Below are positions 35,001 to 47,073 of a stretch of DNA of 64,000 nt, one piece after another. Source of the DNA: Closterium sp. Naga37s-1 (Eukaryota > Streptophyta > Zygnematophyceae > Desmidiales > Closteriaceae); assembly GCA_947471745.1 (NCBI GenBank), contig CANJKZ010000820.1:131501-195500 (forward strand). The letters run 5' to 3'. Below the pieces are notes generated by a model that made no database searches, was not told the DNA's origin, and saw only the letters and a program-made list of their open reading frames with translations. The number at the start of each line of letters is the position of its first letter. Positions within the stretch are counted from its first letter, which is position 1. A program made the translations under genes and the position numbers.

Positions 35001-36889
35001 CCCTTGGCAGGCAGCAGCAAGGCGTCAGTGGTGTGCTTGAAGACAAAGTCCGTTCGCAGCTCCCTTGCCACTGACAGGAACGACTCAAACTCAGGCGACG
35101 AGAGCGTTGCAAACAGCCCCACCTGGCGACGGATGGGTTTGGGGGGAGTGGCAGAATGGTGTAGGGGAGAGAAGGTTGGGATGGGAGGGAGGGGTGGAGT
35201 GAAGGTTATGGGCCAGGCCAGACAGATGGTTGGCAGGGGAGCGGCGGCATGGGAGGCAAGGCGAAGGAAGGTGGAAACAAGAGGTGCGGGTGAGACACAC
35301 ACACACGCCACACGGAGAGAAAGGCACGAGGATGGCACATGGTGCATGGTAAATGGCGGGTGACGTGGCGCATGTCGCAAGGTGCAGGGGCAGCAGCGAC
35401 TCACCACAACGACGCTGTCGTCCTCCATGGCGCGCTTGAGGTCCGACCCCGACCGCACCTTGGTGCTGGCCGGCCCCGCCTGCTTCTTCAGATACGCCAC
35501 CAGCCCCGCCGCCTCCCGTGGGCCCTTGTACGTCAGTGGCGACGCACGGGGGGGGAGAGAGGGGGGGCGGGGATGGGGAGAGGCGGGTTGGAGAGAGGTG
35601 GGGAGTGGGAAAGTGTTTTTTGAGGCACGTCAACAGCATGTCCCTGGGGTGGGTGGGGCGTGGGGGGAGGAGACGGAGGGAGGGATAAAGAAGCGGGAGA
35701 AGGGAGAAATGGATGGAGACTATGGGGCAACTCACAGTCGTGCATATGCGTGAAATACTCATGAGAAAAAGCATTGTATCACAGCAGGCGCCATATACAC
35801 AGGAGCAGGCGACTCACTGGCGGAAGATCTTGATGGTGGGGAAGCCCCCCACGCCGTACTTCCTGGCGAGGGCCTTGTGCTTCTTCTCGTCGCCGTTGAT
35901 GCGCGCCAGCACTATGTCCGACCCCTCCTCTGCCAGCATCTCCGCTGCTTTGACATACTGCGCGGCACGGCACATAGGGAATGACGACCAGACTTTTCAG
36001 TCGGACTCAGAAGTTGATGGCCTTGTGCTTCTTCTCGTCGTCGTTGATGCGCGCCAGCACTATGTCCGACCCCTCCTCCGCTAGCATCTCTGCTGCTTTC
36101 ACATACTGCACAGCACAGCACATTCGGAATGACGAGCACATGCCACGTGGCATGATGTGCGCGTGCAGGCGGCCAGTCATGTGCAATGCGGTGACAAGAG
36201 TGCGGCTTATGGTGTGTCAAGGTGCAATCACGGTGGGGCGGTATGCATTGGAGCAAGCTGCACTGAACACGGAAAGCTGTTAAGCGCCATTCTCGTGACA
36301 CTGTTTTCGCCTTCCTTCAGTCGCTCTCCTATCACCCAACCTCTTCCTTCTCTCCGTCATTGTCTTGCAATCTGCCTCCTATCCCGTCTCCACATCTCCC
36401 TCGCGCGCTTACCTCTGGCTCTAGTCGTTTGCAGTGACCGCACCTGCCGACACAAGAAGGCGAGGCGGTGGGGAACGAGGGTAAGGAAGGGGAATGGGGG
36501 TCACGGCGAGGGGAATGGAGAAATGTTTGGCGAGGAGGGTCGAGGTCGATTCAACGGGGAGAAACGGCGCAGCGATGCAGTTGGAGCACAATGCTGCGAC
36601 GATATTCGGGAACTGGCATTAAGTCGAGTGCCATTACGGAATGCAATGCCGGAAAGATGTGCCACCGCATGGACAAGGAACGCGAGCGCGATCGAGCATC
36701 GGGAGAGAGGGAACGCGCGTACCAGGGAGCATAGAACATAACGGCTATAAAGTCGTGACTCTTAACCTCCGACTCGAAATTCGTGAAGTCGAGCGTCAGC
36801 ACCTTGCCATCATCGTCCGCTGCAACGCACGACAGGCTGACTACGGCTAGGACCGCGAGCAACGCCAGCGCAGCGCGCGTGCCAGCCAT
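32094..36889 (-). CDS. PDI: Protein disulfide isomerase, ER-retained (KDEL)
   Basis: Eleven exons: 36889..36723, 36443..36413, 35957..35818, about 35543..35405, 35122..34934, 34498..34373, 34051..33917, 33659..33537, 33275..33158, 32662..32550 and 32354..32094; about 513 aa. Architecture is signal peptide (RAALALLAVLAVVSLSCVAA), a domain with FYAPWCGHCKRLEPE, b and b' domains, a' domain with NVLVEFHAPWCTACADLDPV, acidic tail and C-terminal KDEL. It should form and rearrange disulfides in the ER lumen. The N-terminal site is the normal CGHC but the a' site is CTAC. In-phase junctions were found for every exon except exon 4 (SPLTYKGPREAAGLVAYLKK): no AG acceptor lies where the phase requires it, so its start is approximate. 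Exons 3, 6, 7 and 10 each have a partial upstream copy. Confidence 0.93.
32742..32812 (-). repeat. Upstream partial copy of PDI exon 10 with second active-site coding
   Basis: From 32812 (after ACACCAG) about 70 nt repeat exon 10 from 32662, encoding VLVEFHALWCTACADLDPVL (true copy has APWCTAC). The offset is 150 bp. The copy carries a good 3' splice site; splicing into it would give a changed active-site exon followed by a frameshifted read-through. Confidence 0.92.
34172..34189 (-). repeat. Short upstream copy of PDI exon 7 acceptor and first codons
   Basis: CCTGCAG followed by TCGCTGCTGTT at 34189 repeats the acceptor and first 11 nt of exon 7 at 34051, an offset of 138 bp. Only about 20 nt remain matchable. 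Confidence 0.7.
34567..34643 (-). repeat. Diverged upstream partial copy of PDI exon 6
   Basis: From 34643 the minus strand encodes ALKAFIERHA/EFSQDL-like sequence (read as VLKAFIERHAAEFSQDL), recalling true exon 6 at 34498 (ALRAFIERQAVPRVVEFSQD). The offset is 145 bp. It is more diverged than the other copies, with about a dozen differences and a short deletion, suggesting an older event. Confidence 0.85.
36019..36105 (-). repeat. Upstream partial copy of PDI exon 3 with its 3' splice site
   Basis: About 87 nt from 36105 (after TGTGCAG) repeat the start of true exon 3 at 35957, encoding YVKAAEMLAEEGSDIVLARI in both. The offset is 148 bp. The copy stops matching after GAAGAAGCACAAGGCC and soon meets a stop. 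Confidence 0.92.
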
Positions 36890-37364
36890 GGTGAGAAATG
36901 CAGCCTACAACCTTGTCTAAGAGACAAATCTTAGCACCAGAGGAAGAACCTAGGAATATTACCAAGCCGAGAGACCAGCAAATTTGTGCAGTCCGGTCAA
37001 GACGGAATGGTTTTGCCGATAGTGGTAATTTGGTCAAGGTGGGGTGGGAAAGATAACTCGATCATCCCAAGGTCACTGGCGAGAGTCGCGTAGATGAAAC
37101 AGTTGCGACTACATGTTTGTTGTACTGGCTAAGCTTACAATAACGTGGCTACGTGGTTACTAAAAATAACCATATACAAATACAAAACCACTACAATAGC
37201 CTACAGCTAGTGGATATGCTACAGCAACCCTCCACGAAATCCCTAGGCCCAAACCTGAGCCAGGATGAAGGCAACTAGCTACAACAACCCTAGACATGTA
37301 GCATGAACCTGCATTTGTAGAATATTTTTTGGTAAAATCACATAGAAATGTGTGATTGTTCCTT
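36890..37364. other. Intergenic region between PDI promoter side and importin 3' end
   Basis: 475 bp of AT-richer sequence with the PDI upstream region and importin-5 3' UTR; short direct repeats of gctacagcaaccct / gctacaacaaccct near 37217 and 37278. No other feature recognised. Confidence 0.5.
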
Positions 37365-40300
37365 TTACGAGGACTGAAGGGCCTGCTGCAGGACAGCTTG
37401 CTGCTCCGGGGGCAGAGCACCCACGATCTCCGCAGGTAGGCTCCGCAGCAGCGTCACGGCTCGCTTGTTCGTCTCCTCTGTTGCCAAATCCGTGCCAGCC
37501 TTGAGCACCTGGAGGAAACAGATTAAGAGGCATACTCTGCTCCGAAACCATCGTATTTGAGGTTATGAAAGTACGGCATGTGTGGCAAACACCAGCATGG
37601 GCACAACAGATCAGCGGCGACATGGCAGTGAGTGCATACGTATTCAGAAGCCACGTTGTGCAGGCACATACATACCTCTAGCAGCACTCCGACAATGTGG
37701 GGCAGGTTCTGGTTGTTGGGGCCCAAAATACGAGTGTCCGACCTGACCAGTGGAGGGAACGGAGTGGAAGGGAAGATCGGGGGGGGAGAAAGCAGGGTGT
37801 CAGACAAAGAAGGGGGGAAGTCAGGAAAAACAAAAATAGCACGGAGTCTTTATCATGGATTTTGAGGGAGCGCATGCATGGGCAGCAACACACCTTTCCA
37901 GCAGGCCGCAGAGCTGGGCGTGTGCAACCTTGGCCTCGGCACGGTCCTCGCGGATGGGCAGGTAGGCGAGCCACACGGACAGCACGTGCGCGGAGTCAAA
38001 GGGTGCGTGCGCCTGGTGCTCACACAGCCGCCCCAAGGCTGATATCGCGTTGTCCGTTGCTGACACGCTCAGCTCGCTCTTGCTGTCCCCACTGCTCACC
38101 ACCTGCCCCAGCCGTGCCACCGTGTCTGCACGTGTGCATGGCAGACAGCGGAGGAGATGTGATGGGGTGCACACCAAGAGGTAAAGAGAAGATGATGCAT
38201 TAATAAGGGTGCTTCAATCAGCAGGGCATGCGGATAACTGGGGCCAAGGGAGTGGAGGTGGAGGAATGGAGAGTGCGAACGCGGGAAGCAAAGAGCCGTT
38301 AGCAGGAGGGTGGGGGAGGGAGAGGGAGCGCACCTGGCACGTATGGAGTGAAGGCAGCGCCACCATGTTGTGCGCAGATGCCGATGCCATATGCTGCTGA
38401 CTGCACACACATACACGGGTGCAGGAGGGGCAGGAGAGCGTGTGAGGGTGTGGAACAGCACGAGGAAACACAACGCAGCAACAGCAAAAAATGGTGAGCG
38501 TCCTCCAGCTGGGAGGGGCGGGCGTTACCTGTCGGATCTCGGGCAAGGGGTCGAGCACGGCCTCCAGGATGTGCGGCAGGAAGGCCGGGAAGTAGCTGGT
38601 GGGGGGCGAGAGGGCGAGGGGATAAGCAGGGAGTGATAGATGGTATAAGGAAAGGGAATCGTGCCACACATAGCACACCACAGGGAAGGTGGCACACAGA
38701 GCACATACACGCCACAGGGCCTGGCAACGTGGCAGAGCATGGGATGGGAACAACAGGGAGGACAAGCGAAGGGGCAGCACCTGGCAGCAGCATCGCCCAT
38801 GTTCTCCGCCAGGTCGTCAAAGATACAGATGCCCACCCTCCTCTCCGTGGCCGGCCGACTCTTGTTCTGCACTCGTGGAGGAGGAAAGGGCGGGCGGAGG
38901 AGCAGAGCCGAATGCAGTGTTAAGCTTGTTCTGCTAGAAAAGGAGAGCATTTGAGCTAGAATGAATGGGAGCATGAAGTTAGATGAGAGCAGATAGGTGT
39001 TTGCAATGTTTGCCCCAAGGTTTGGAGAGGCAGCACTGACCATCATTTGAAGCACGAAGGGAGCGAGGTCGTCCGCGAATGGCTTGAAGCTGCCCTTGAA
39101 CACCCTCACCAGCTCTCCTATGCAGTCTCCCACCTGCCACACGGCAGACAGCAGCACAGTAACGCAGATATCATCAGGTGCTCCATCGGATCTTGGTTGA
39201 TCCACGACAATTACTTGAGGGACAATGTCAGTCCTTCTCCACCCATCTTCGCCACTTATCACCCTCCCCCCCTTTACGAATTCGACTCCCTTAGTTCCCT
39301 CCGATCCCTCTCTGGACTGTACACGTCAGCCCCTGAGCCCCAGCTTCTCTTCCCCCATTGGGCCTTGTGCCAACTGAACTGCCCTCCTAGTCCTCTTCTC
39401 TTCTCCATCAGATCCCCATTCACATGCACTCCACTCCCTCCCTCTTGCATTCAAACCCCATCTCATTGACTCCTCCTCTCACCCCCCCCTTTCCCAGTGA
39501 TATCCCGTCCCACACCCTCCTCACCACGCCCAGCAGCACCACAGCAACGACTGAGGGATCTGGTCGAGCACCTCGTCCTCCTGCTCGCTCTCCTCCTCTG
39601 TCTGCATGCGCTCCAGCTGCTCCCTCTTCCCCCCCTGCCCCTCTCCCTTCTGTATCCCTTCCCCTTCTGCCATCCACAGCACCGCGACAAGAGAACGCAC
39701 CTGATCAAGCACCTCGTCTTCCTGTTCGTTCTCCTCCTGCAGCAGCTCGCTCTCCTCCTCATCAAAGTCCTCTGTCTGGGTGCGCTCCAGCCGCTCCTTG
39801 CGCCGCCCCCGGCTGCCCTCCACCACGGCCTTCAGCTGCGCCACCACCTGCGCCACCTGCTCCGCACTCAGCTCCACCCCTCCCAACTGGAGTGACGAGA
39901 GAACAGGAGAGGAGAAGAAGAAAGGAGAACAAGGGGAGAGGGGGGAGGAGGAGGGCAAGGCGGGGAAGAGAGAAGAGGGGATTGGGTTAGCTGGGTGGAG
40001 AAACAAGCAGTATGCCAACCAGTATTTGTGACCGCGTGCCTGATGCTGGAAACACATGAAACCATGTTGAAAACGCCTGATTCCATGCCCGAAACCCCTG
40101 AGTTCATGATAAATTCTCGATTTCAACTCGTGTTGAAAACTCCTGGACTCGTGCTAGAAAAACCTGGATCTTATGTTAGGGAAGTCCTGGGCTCACCTGA
40201 ATGCATTCTTGCAGAGACTCGAGCATGACCACTATCATCTCCACCTCTGGCTCCTGGCAGTTGGGGGGGGGGGGGGAGTGCAGAGGCATGGAGCAAGAAG

Positions 40301-43300
40301 CAGGGGGTGTGAACAACACGATGAGAAGAGGATAATTCTGTCCACATCGCGCCATGTTTGGGAAATGGCGGAAGCTCCTGCTTCAACCAAGCTGATTCTG
40401 TACAGATAGCAAGCACCCACCGAGGTGAGCACCCACCGAGGTGAACACCCACCGAGGTGAGCACCCACCGAGGTGAGCACCCACCGAGGTGAGCACCCAC
40501 CGAGGTGAGCACCCACCAAGGTGAGCACCCACCGAGGTGAGCACCCCCACCAGGCATCACCCCCACCAGGCATCACCCCCACCAGGCATCACCCACCTTG
40601 GTAAGAACCTCCACAAGAGGAGGCACAAGGAAGTCGACCATCTGCTTGAGGTAGCGCTTCTCTCCCTCCGCTGTCGCCGTCACCGCTGGCGCCATGCCCT
40701 TCTCCACCGCCAGCTTGCCGTCCAGCAGCAGCTCCGGGATGGCTGTGCACGTGGGGGAGAAGAGGGGAGGGGAAGGGTGGTGTGAGGTGCGGGGAGAGGG
40801 GGGGCATGCAATGCGCCACGCCCTTCTCCACCGCCAGCTTGCCATCCAGCAGCAGCAGAGGCGTGGAGAGGTGTGGGGAGAGGTGTGGGGAGGGGTATGC
40901 GGATGTGGGGGGAGCGGTGGGGAGAGGCTGGACTCAACCCATGGGATCGAGCACAGAGGATGGTGCAAGGGGACCGGAGGAGGCGCGGGGGCGGAGGGGG
41001 CTTACACTGGGCGGCGGCCTTGCGGACCTCCTCGTGGAAGTAGAACTTGAGCAGCGGCACCATCAGCTGCGCCACCTGTGGTGAAGCACAGCACCACATT
41101 GCACGGCACAGGGGCGTCGAGGTACATGAGCACGCGCACAGGCACACACACGCACACATAAGGGAGGGAAGGGGGTGGGCGAATGAGCTAAATGTGATGC
41201 ACGTGGTGTGGGAGACTGAAAGGGGTTGAGTTGGTGGAAGATGATGGATTTTGCAATTCAACTCTTCAATTCAACTCTTGAAGATGATGGATTTTGCAAT
41301 TCAACTCTTGAAGATGATGGATTTTGCAATTCAACGCTTCAATTCAACTCTTGAAGATGATGGATTTTGCTCGTGCATGGAGTGCGTTCACCTCTTCAAT
41401 TCATTTGTTTCGTCAACGAGGCTGCCACCCTTCCCTCCCCCATCCCCTTTGCCCGTACCTGGTCGATCCAGGGGAAGAAGCCCTCCTTGAGCTCGTCGGC
41501 GTAGCAGCAGAGCATGTTGCACGCCGTGGCCTTCTCCTCCAGCATGCTCGTGCGGATGCCGATCTTCTTGTCGCCAATCGTTATCGTCTCCACACTGGCG
41601 CGAGGCGACAGGGAGTGCATGTGCGGGTGAATGTGGGTGCGACGGGGAGGGGGGTGTGAGAGATGGTGAGGGCATGCTCGTGCAAGTGCCAATCTTCTTG
41701 TCACCTATCATTAGCGTCTCCACACTGCCGTGGGGAACAGGATGTAAGAGGGCATGTGGGCTCACATGGGAAGAGGGTAGAAAGTTCATGAGTGGCACGC
41801 GAACAGAATACACAATAAATTAACAACAGGCATGGCACGACACACACCCACGCTCTCCCCTTGACACACACAGCAACCAGACACACATTTCACCACACAC
41901 CAGGCACCCACCCACCTATCGTCATCGTCATTGGCAGTGTCGTCATCGATATCGGAGATGGTGACATGGGGCTTGAGCGAGGCGAGATGGCTTGTGAGCC
42001 CACTCAAACATTACCACACCATACAACCAGCCACACGCCAAGCACCCACCTGTCGTCATCGTCATCATCGTTGGCCGTGTCGTCATCAATGTCGGAGATG
42101 GTGACGTCGGGCTTGAGCGAGGCGGAGTGCAGCAGCGGCGGCATCACCACGTGCATGAACGGCAGGAACTCCGCCCCCAGACACTTGCACAGCCGCGCCC
42201 ACGCCTGCACGCGCGCGGGAGAGGGGGTGGGGAAGGATGTGGGGGGGAGGGAGTACAGAGCGGGAAGATGGATGTGGGGAAAGCGTGAGAGGGTTGAGGC
42301 AGCAAGTAGCGAGGGAGAATTGGGAGGTGAAGTAGGGACTTGAGTGAATCGGAGTGCAGCAGCAGCGGCATGACCATGTGCAAAGTCTTGTGAGACGAGT
42401 CAAAGGTCTTTTGAGACATGTCCGACGTCGTTTGAGACGTCTCAAATCAAATGCATGTTTCTCACAGTGACGTCATACCTGCAGCATGTAGCTCATGGTG
42501 AGGTCGTCGTCGTCCATGGGCGCGGACTGCAGCGACACGAGCACCTGCATGACCTCCTTGGCGTCGGCGCGGAACTTGTCCTTGCCCACCGCCATGCCCA
42601 CCAGGCTGATCGCCTCCATGGCCTTGGCGCGCAGCATGCGCTGCTCCTTGTCGCCCGCCTGTGTGAGCACCGTCTTGAGGTACGGCATCACCCCGTCGTA
42701 GTAGTTTGAGAAGTGCTCCTGGGGGACGACGGAAAGGTGGGAAAGCGGGAGAGGGACAGCGGGAGCGGGGGCGGTAGGGTGGGGGGTGTTTGATGGAGGG
42801 GGATTCACACGAGGGTGGAAGGATGAGGAGGTAAAGATGCAGTAGGTCCGGCAACTGAGATTACAGCAGCGAGGGAGAGAGGCAAAGAGCAACGCTAGTG
42901 AAGTCAGAGCAGCACTGGGTGCGTATTGACAAGACAGTCAGCGCGGTCAACGCGGTCAACGCGGCCAACGCACCTGGGAGCAGTCAGCGATGGCGGCAAT
43001 GGCTGTAAGCGACCCCTCCTGCACCATGCGCTTGCCGAACTGCACGCACACGGTGAATGCACATGGAGGGCCGTTAGACAGCGAATTACCATGTCAGAGG
43101 CGTCAACTCGCACCACATGTCACAGGCAAGCATGACGGGGGAAGAGCACGCGCGTTGCAGTGCATGCGCCCGTGCATATGGAAGTGCATGCCCGGGGTGC
43201 GCATTCACTACATGTAGGGTGATTGTGAATCCATCTGCGTGCTCATTCAGTTGTAATTATACTCCAGTGGTCGTAAATTTGCTTCTTTATTTTCCGAAAA

Positions 43301-45373
43301 ACGGGGGGGGTGCGAGGGGGGGTTATTTTGGATGACCGCATGAGGAAACGAAAGCACAAGGTGGCCCCCCTCATACCTTCCCTCATACTCCCCCGCCCAG
43401 TATTCCCCACTCCCCGCCAGCGCAACCATTCCCCACAGCAATTCCCCCCACTCCTCCCCCCCACTCCCCCTCTCCCCCCTCCCCACCCTCCTCTCACCTG
43501 CAGCAGCTGCAGCAGCTTGTTGAGCAGCTGGTCCAGGTACGGCGCCATGATCTCGGGCGTCGCGGCCTCGCTGAAGTTGAGGATGGCGGCGGTGGCGTGC
43601 GCCTGCACGCGCGGGTTGGCGCCGTCGTCCATGGCGGCGATGAGCGCGGGCAGCACGCGCGCGTGGTACTGCTGCTGCAGGTCCGGGCCCAGGTCCGTCG
43701 ACAGCTGCCCCACCGCGTTGATCGCCGCCCACCTGCCAGCGAGAAAAAAAAAAGAGCGCGCTCCAACTCCGTTATTGCCATGTCATAATTGCTCGAGAAT
43801 GTACGCAACGCGGTATAAGAAGGAAAGGAGGCGGGGAGTAAGGGCGGGTGCGGCGGCAGCGCGCGGGGATGGATCGGCGCGCACCTGACGCGCGGGTTGG
43901 GGTCGTTGAAGGCGGCGAGCACCATGGTCACCACCGAGTCCAAACTCTTCGACATCACCTGCACGCGGAGAGAGACGCGGGGCGGAGAGGGGTGCAGGGA
44001 AGAGGGGAGGGGTGCGGGGGAGAGGGGTGCGGGGAGAGGGCTTTTACAGGAATCGAGCGCTTGTAAGGGGGTCAAGAAAGAACACGGGAAGGGTCGTAGC
44101 AAGGAGGAAGTGACAGATCACTTTCCTGATTTTTCGCCTCTAAGCCGAATTCACGTGCCAGCCTTACCTTGGTGCAGCCCTCCGCAATTTGCGCGAGGCA
44201 CACGAGCGCCGCGTGCCGCTTCTTCCAATCCCCGTCGGTCGAGTATGCGGGAAGCGCCTGTGACGCGACCGGGAGAACGGTGTTCCCGCCAACCGAGATC
44301 GCGAGCCTATCAAGGCACTCCTGTGCGACCTCGTAATTCGCCGATTCTCCCGAATCCTCCTCCTCGTCATTCGCGGCGTGCCACTCGGGCGTGTCCTCGA
44401 TATCCAGCAGCATCGCCATCAGCACTGCGAACAGCCGGCCCACCAAATGCGGCACCTTGCGCATCATCCCCGGCGCGCGCTCGCGGGCCTCTGACAGCGT
44501 GATCAGGAACTCAATCGCGAGGTGACGCGTGGCGTCCTCGAGCTGCGTGGATTCCGCGATCTGCAGCATTGCGGCGATGACGTCAGTCAGCTGCTTGCGC
44601 ATGTAGCGCGGCTCGATGCCGGCAACCTCGATGAGCATTTCGAGCGCCTCTTGCGCGCTGGCCTCGTCTTTGCTCTGCAGGCACAGATTCAGCGTCTGCA
44701 TCATTCCGGGCAGCAAATCCTGGAATTGCGTCAGCTCCTCGGGAGTTTCGAGCGCCTCGACGAAATTCGCAGCCGCACGGAGCGCGGCGATACGCACATC
44801 TGGATTGGCTGACTGCGAGAGGCACTGCAGAAGCACATTGTGTAGAGTGGGCAAGTGAGGCTTAAGCTGCGACTGGAAGAAATGCACTAGCTGCGCGAAG
44901 ATCAGCAGCGATGCTTCCTTGAGCCGGTCGTCGGACGACGACACGCATTGGAACATGAACGGAAGCAGCTCCGGCCATGTCCCCGACTCCACGATCCCCG
45001 CCGCGAGCTCCGCGATCGTGTCGCACAGCTTCTTCCAAATCGCCTTAGTAGGCTCCCTCTGCACACTAGCGAGCAATTCAGTCTTGACGGTCGCCTGCGT
45101 CGCGGGACTCAGCTGCGGCCATAGCGACACGCTGTCCTTCGTGATCACTCGTCTAAGGAGCACCGCGCCAATCGTCCGCACGTCCGCTCCTGCGGCGGAG
45201 GACTGCAGCGCCGCGACGAGGCGGAGAACGAGAGCGTCAGGCTGCTGCTTGCAGAGATAAAATATGCGCTCGGCCTCGCCTCTGTCATCGTTTGACGGAG
45301 AAAGGAGTCGCTGCAGCAGCTGCTCAAATGGCGCGGGATCCTGGCCCAACACGATCGCCACAGCTGGATCCAT
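37365..45373 (-). CDS. IPO5: Importin-5 (importin beta-3, RanBP5/IMB3 type), complete
   Basis: Eighteen exons: 45373..44168, 43958..43885, 43732..43498, 43039..42974, 42718..42479, 42204..42050, 41594..41459, 41075..41006, 40742..40597, 40253..40197, 39886..39701, 39133..39041, 38866..38781, 38595..38529, 38400..38334, 38125..37894, 37742..37676 and 37508..37365. They sum to 3327 nt, 1108 aa, closing in phase and matching the family's usual 1095-1115 aa. The product is a HEAT-repeat karyopherin that carries ribosomal proteins, histones and other cargo through the nuclear pore and releases them on RanGTP. Recognisable parts include IWKKLCDTIAELA, RWAAINAVGQLSTDLGPDLQ, the acidic DIDDDTANDDDDD loop, LEEKATACNMLCCYADELKE, VGICIFDDLAENM and ILGPNNQNLPHIVGVLLE. 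Several exon ends have extra partial copies in introns. Confidence 0.97.
39560..39615 (-). repeat. Downstream copy of importin-5 exon 11 end, donor lost
   Basis: The sequence encodes EEESEQEDEVLDQ ending at 39560, repeating the exon 11 end (NEQEDEVLDQ, true end 39701) at 141 bp offset. The bases after it are ATCCCT rather than GTGCGT, so this copy lacks a 5' splice site. Confidence 0.87.
40417..40597. repeat. 16-bp and 19-bp arrays next to the importin-5 exon 9 donor
   Basis: About eight units of cacccaccgaggtgag (16 bp) are followed by three units of cccccaccaggcatcac-like sequence running into the exon 9 donor at 40597/40596. On the minus strand the units read (A/C)CTCGGTGGGTGCTC, resembling the donor ACCAAG|GTGGGTGATG. 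The array may have grown from the splice site. Confidence 0.8.
40805..40860 (-). repeat. Upstream partial copy of importin-5 exon 9
   Basis: About 45-50 nt encode LLLDGKLAVEKGVA, matching exon 9 LLLDGKLAVEKGMA about 127 bp downstream in the gene. A clear AG acceptor is not retained in this copy. Confidence 0.85.
41239..41375. repeat. 30/44-bp tandem repeat in importin-5 intron 7
   Basis: Four copies of aagatgatggattttgcaat followed by tcaactcttg, two of them with an extra caattcaactctt segment. Confidence 0.88.
41668..41724 (-). repeat. Upstream partial copy of importin-5 exon 7 with its 3' splice site
   Basis: From 41724, after CGGCAG, about 55 nt repeat the start of exon 7 at 41594. The copy encodes VETLMIGDKKIGTCTSM against the true VETITIGDKKIGIRTSM. 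The offset is 130 bp. Confidence 0.92.
41916..42000 (-). repeat. Downstream copy of importin-5 exon 6 end with its 5' splice site
   Basis: About 80 nt ending at 41916 repeat the exon 6 end (true end 42050), encoding LASLKPHVTISDIDDDTAND and ending in AG|GTGGGT like the true donor. The offset is 134 bp. A weaker third copy of an exon 6 interior piece (MVMPLLLHSDSLKS) lies upstream near 42345-42382. Confidence 0.9.
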
Positions 45374-47073
45374 GGCCTACAGCCTATCAGAAGCTAGACT
45401 CCAAGGAAAAACAGCAAGTCCTACCGTGGAAAAATGGAAGATTTGTTTAGTCCGTGTGTGATGGCTATGGACTCTAGAGAGACCTTGAAAGTGGTGAGCA
45501 AGCAATTTGAAGGACGTGTGCTTGGATGATGGGATGGTGGAATCATGGGATCATGGGATGGGAGTATGAAGAAACGCATAGAAGCCATGAACAGTGCTGA
45601 TGCGCGCGACACCCTCGATGGCTGGCGCCGAGCCATCTGAGCACCGCCTCTGATTGGTTGGGGAGTTGAATCCAAGTGCCTGCGAAGCAATTCTCGAGAG
45701 CAGCGTGACTCCTCCCATAATTTGGGAAGCCGACCCTCATCGACCTCTAATCTGTTTGTGCTTATGAAGAGGTCGAACCTGGAAAGTTGCAATGTGTAAC
45801 GAGCGTGTGGAGTCATTATTTGAAGTGGCTAACCACCACCACCGCTGGAAAACAGCGTCTCATTGGATGAATATATGGGCTCACTACATGCAACAACATG
45901 CCACTACATTAAGAAAAGATATTCGGCTAATAGAATGGGGCTTGAGAAGTGGGATGAACATAGATAGAGGAGAATACTTTTAGACGTGCTTAAAGCATGA
46001 AAACTGTGGCTGACTATATGTTGAAAGGACCTATATTTCCACAATTTGATTAAGCCTAAATATTATTTGCTGTGGATTTAGCAATCAGTACTGCATACAG
46101 TAACATTTTCAATCAAACCTGGGCTGTATGTCAGTTATTATTTTGTTGATCTGAGAATGCAATTAGAAATCAATACATCCATAGCTCTGCTGAACAATTG
46201 AATATATTACTAAGATTTGTGGTGCAACAATATCGCTGTCCAAACGCTCGTTCCAAGCACACGACCCAGATGCCAGGAAAAGGCTACACATGTTTTATCC
46301 CGATTCGTTGCTATCACCCGTGCGCGGCTAGAATGGAGAACCAGCGAGTAAAGAAACGCCTTCACACGGAGTTTCCCAACTTCACATGCAGTTTTTCAGA
46401 TTGCTGACCGCGAGTCCACTGACTGAAGGGCACGAAACGTGTAGAGCACTATAAATACAGTTTCTGTAGAAGCAAAGCCACGATGACCTTCAGAACAACG
46501 CCTTGTAGTTTTTGGCTGACGATTCACGAACATGTTTTACCCAACTTTTTTGCGGGCGCTCTGTCATCCTCCAACGTCCGCCCCAATAAAGTGGAGCAAT
46601 CAACGAACCACGGGAGTGACATGGCAAGGTCGGCGGTGCTCTCCAATCGCATCGTGGTATTCCAGACAGTTTCCAGAAACGTAGGGGAGTGCTGAGCGTC
46701 GCGTGCGTCATCCATGTCATCAGTGACTCATTGGATAAGGCTCACACGCTTTAACTGCGGTGATGTGTGGTACAGAACATTAGGGGCGACGCCGCGAATC
46801 GGGAGCCTCGGTGGTGAGCCATTATTATGAGTAAGTGAAGCACCTGTTTGACGTGGAATTGTGTTGGGCTGACGTTTCTGTTCCCAGCTACAGAGAAGAA
46901 CTTCGTGCGTCAGATGTGCAGACATTGATGGTGCTGTGCTGCGGCATGGATTACAATTCGCAATTGGTGCACAGCAAATATCTTATCCAAGCTGCCCTGG
47001 CAAAAGCAGCGACAAACTTCAACCAACTTTGCCAAGCCGACTGGGAGAAAGCCTCGCTTCGCAACAAGCCTAA

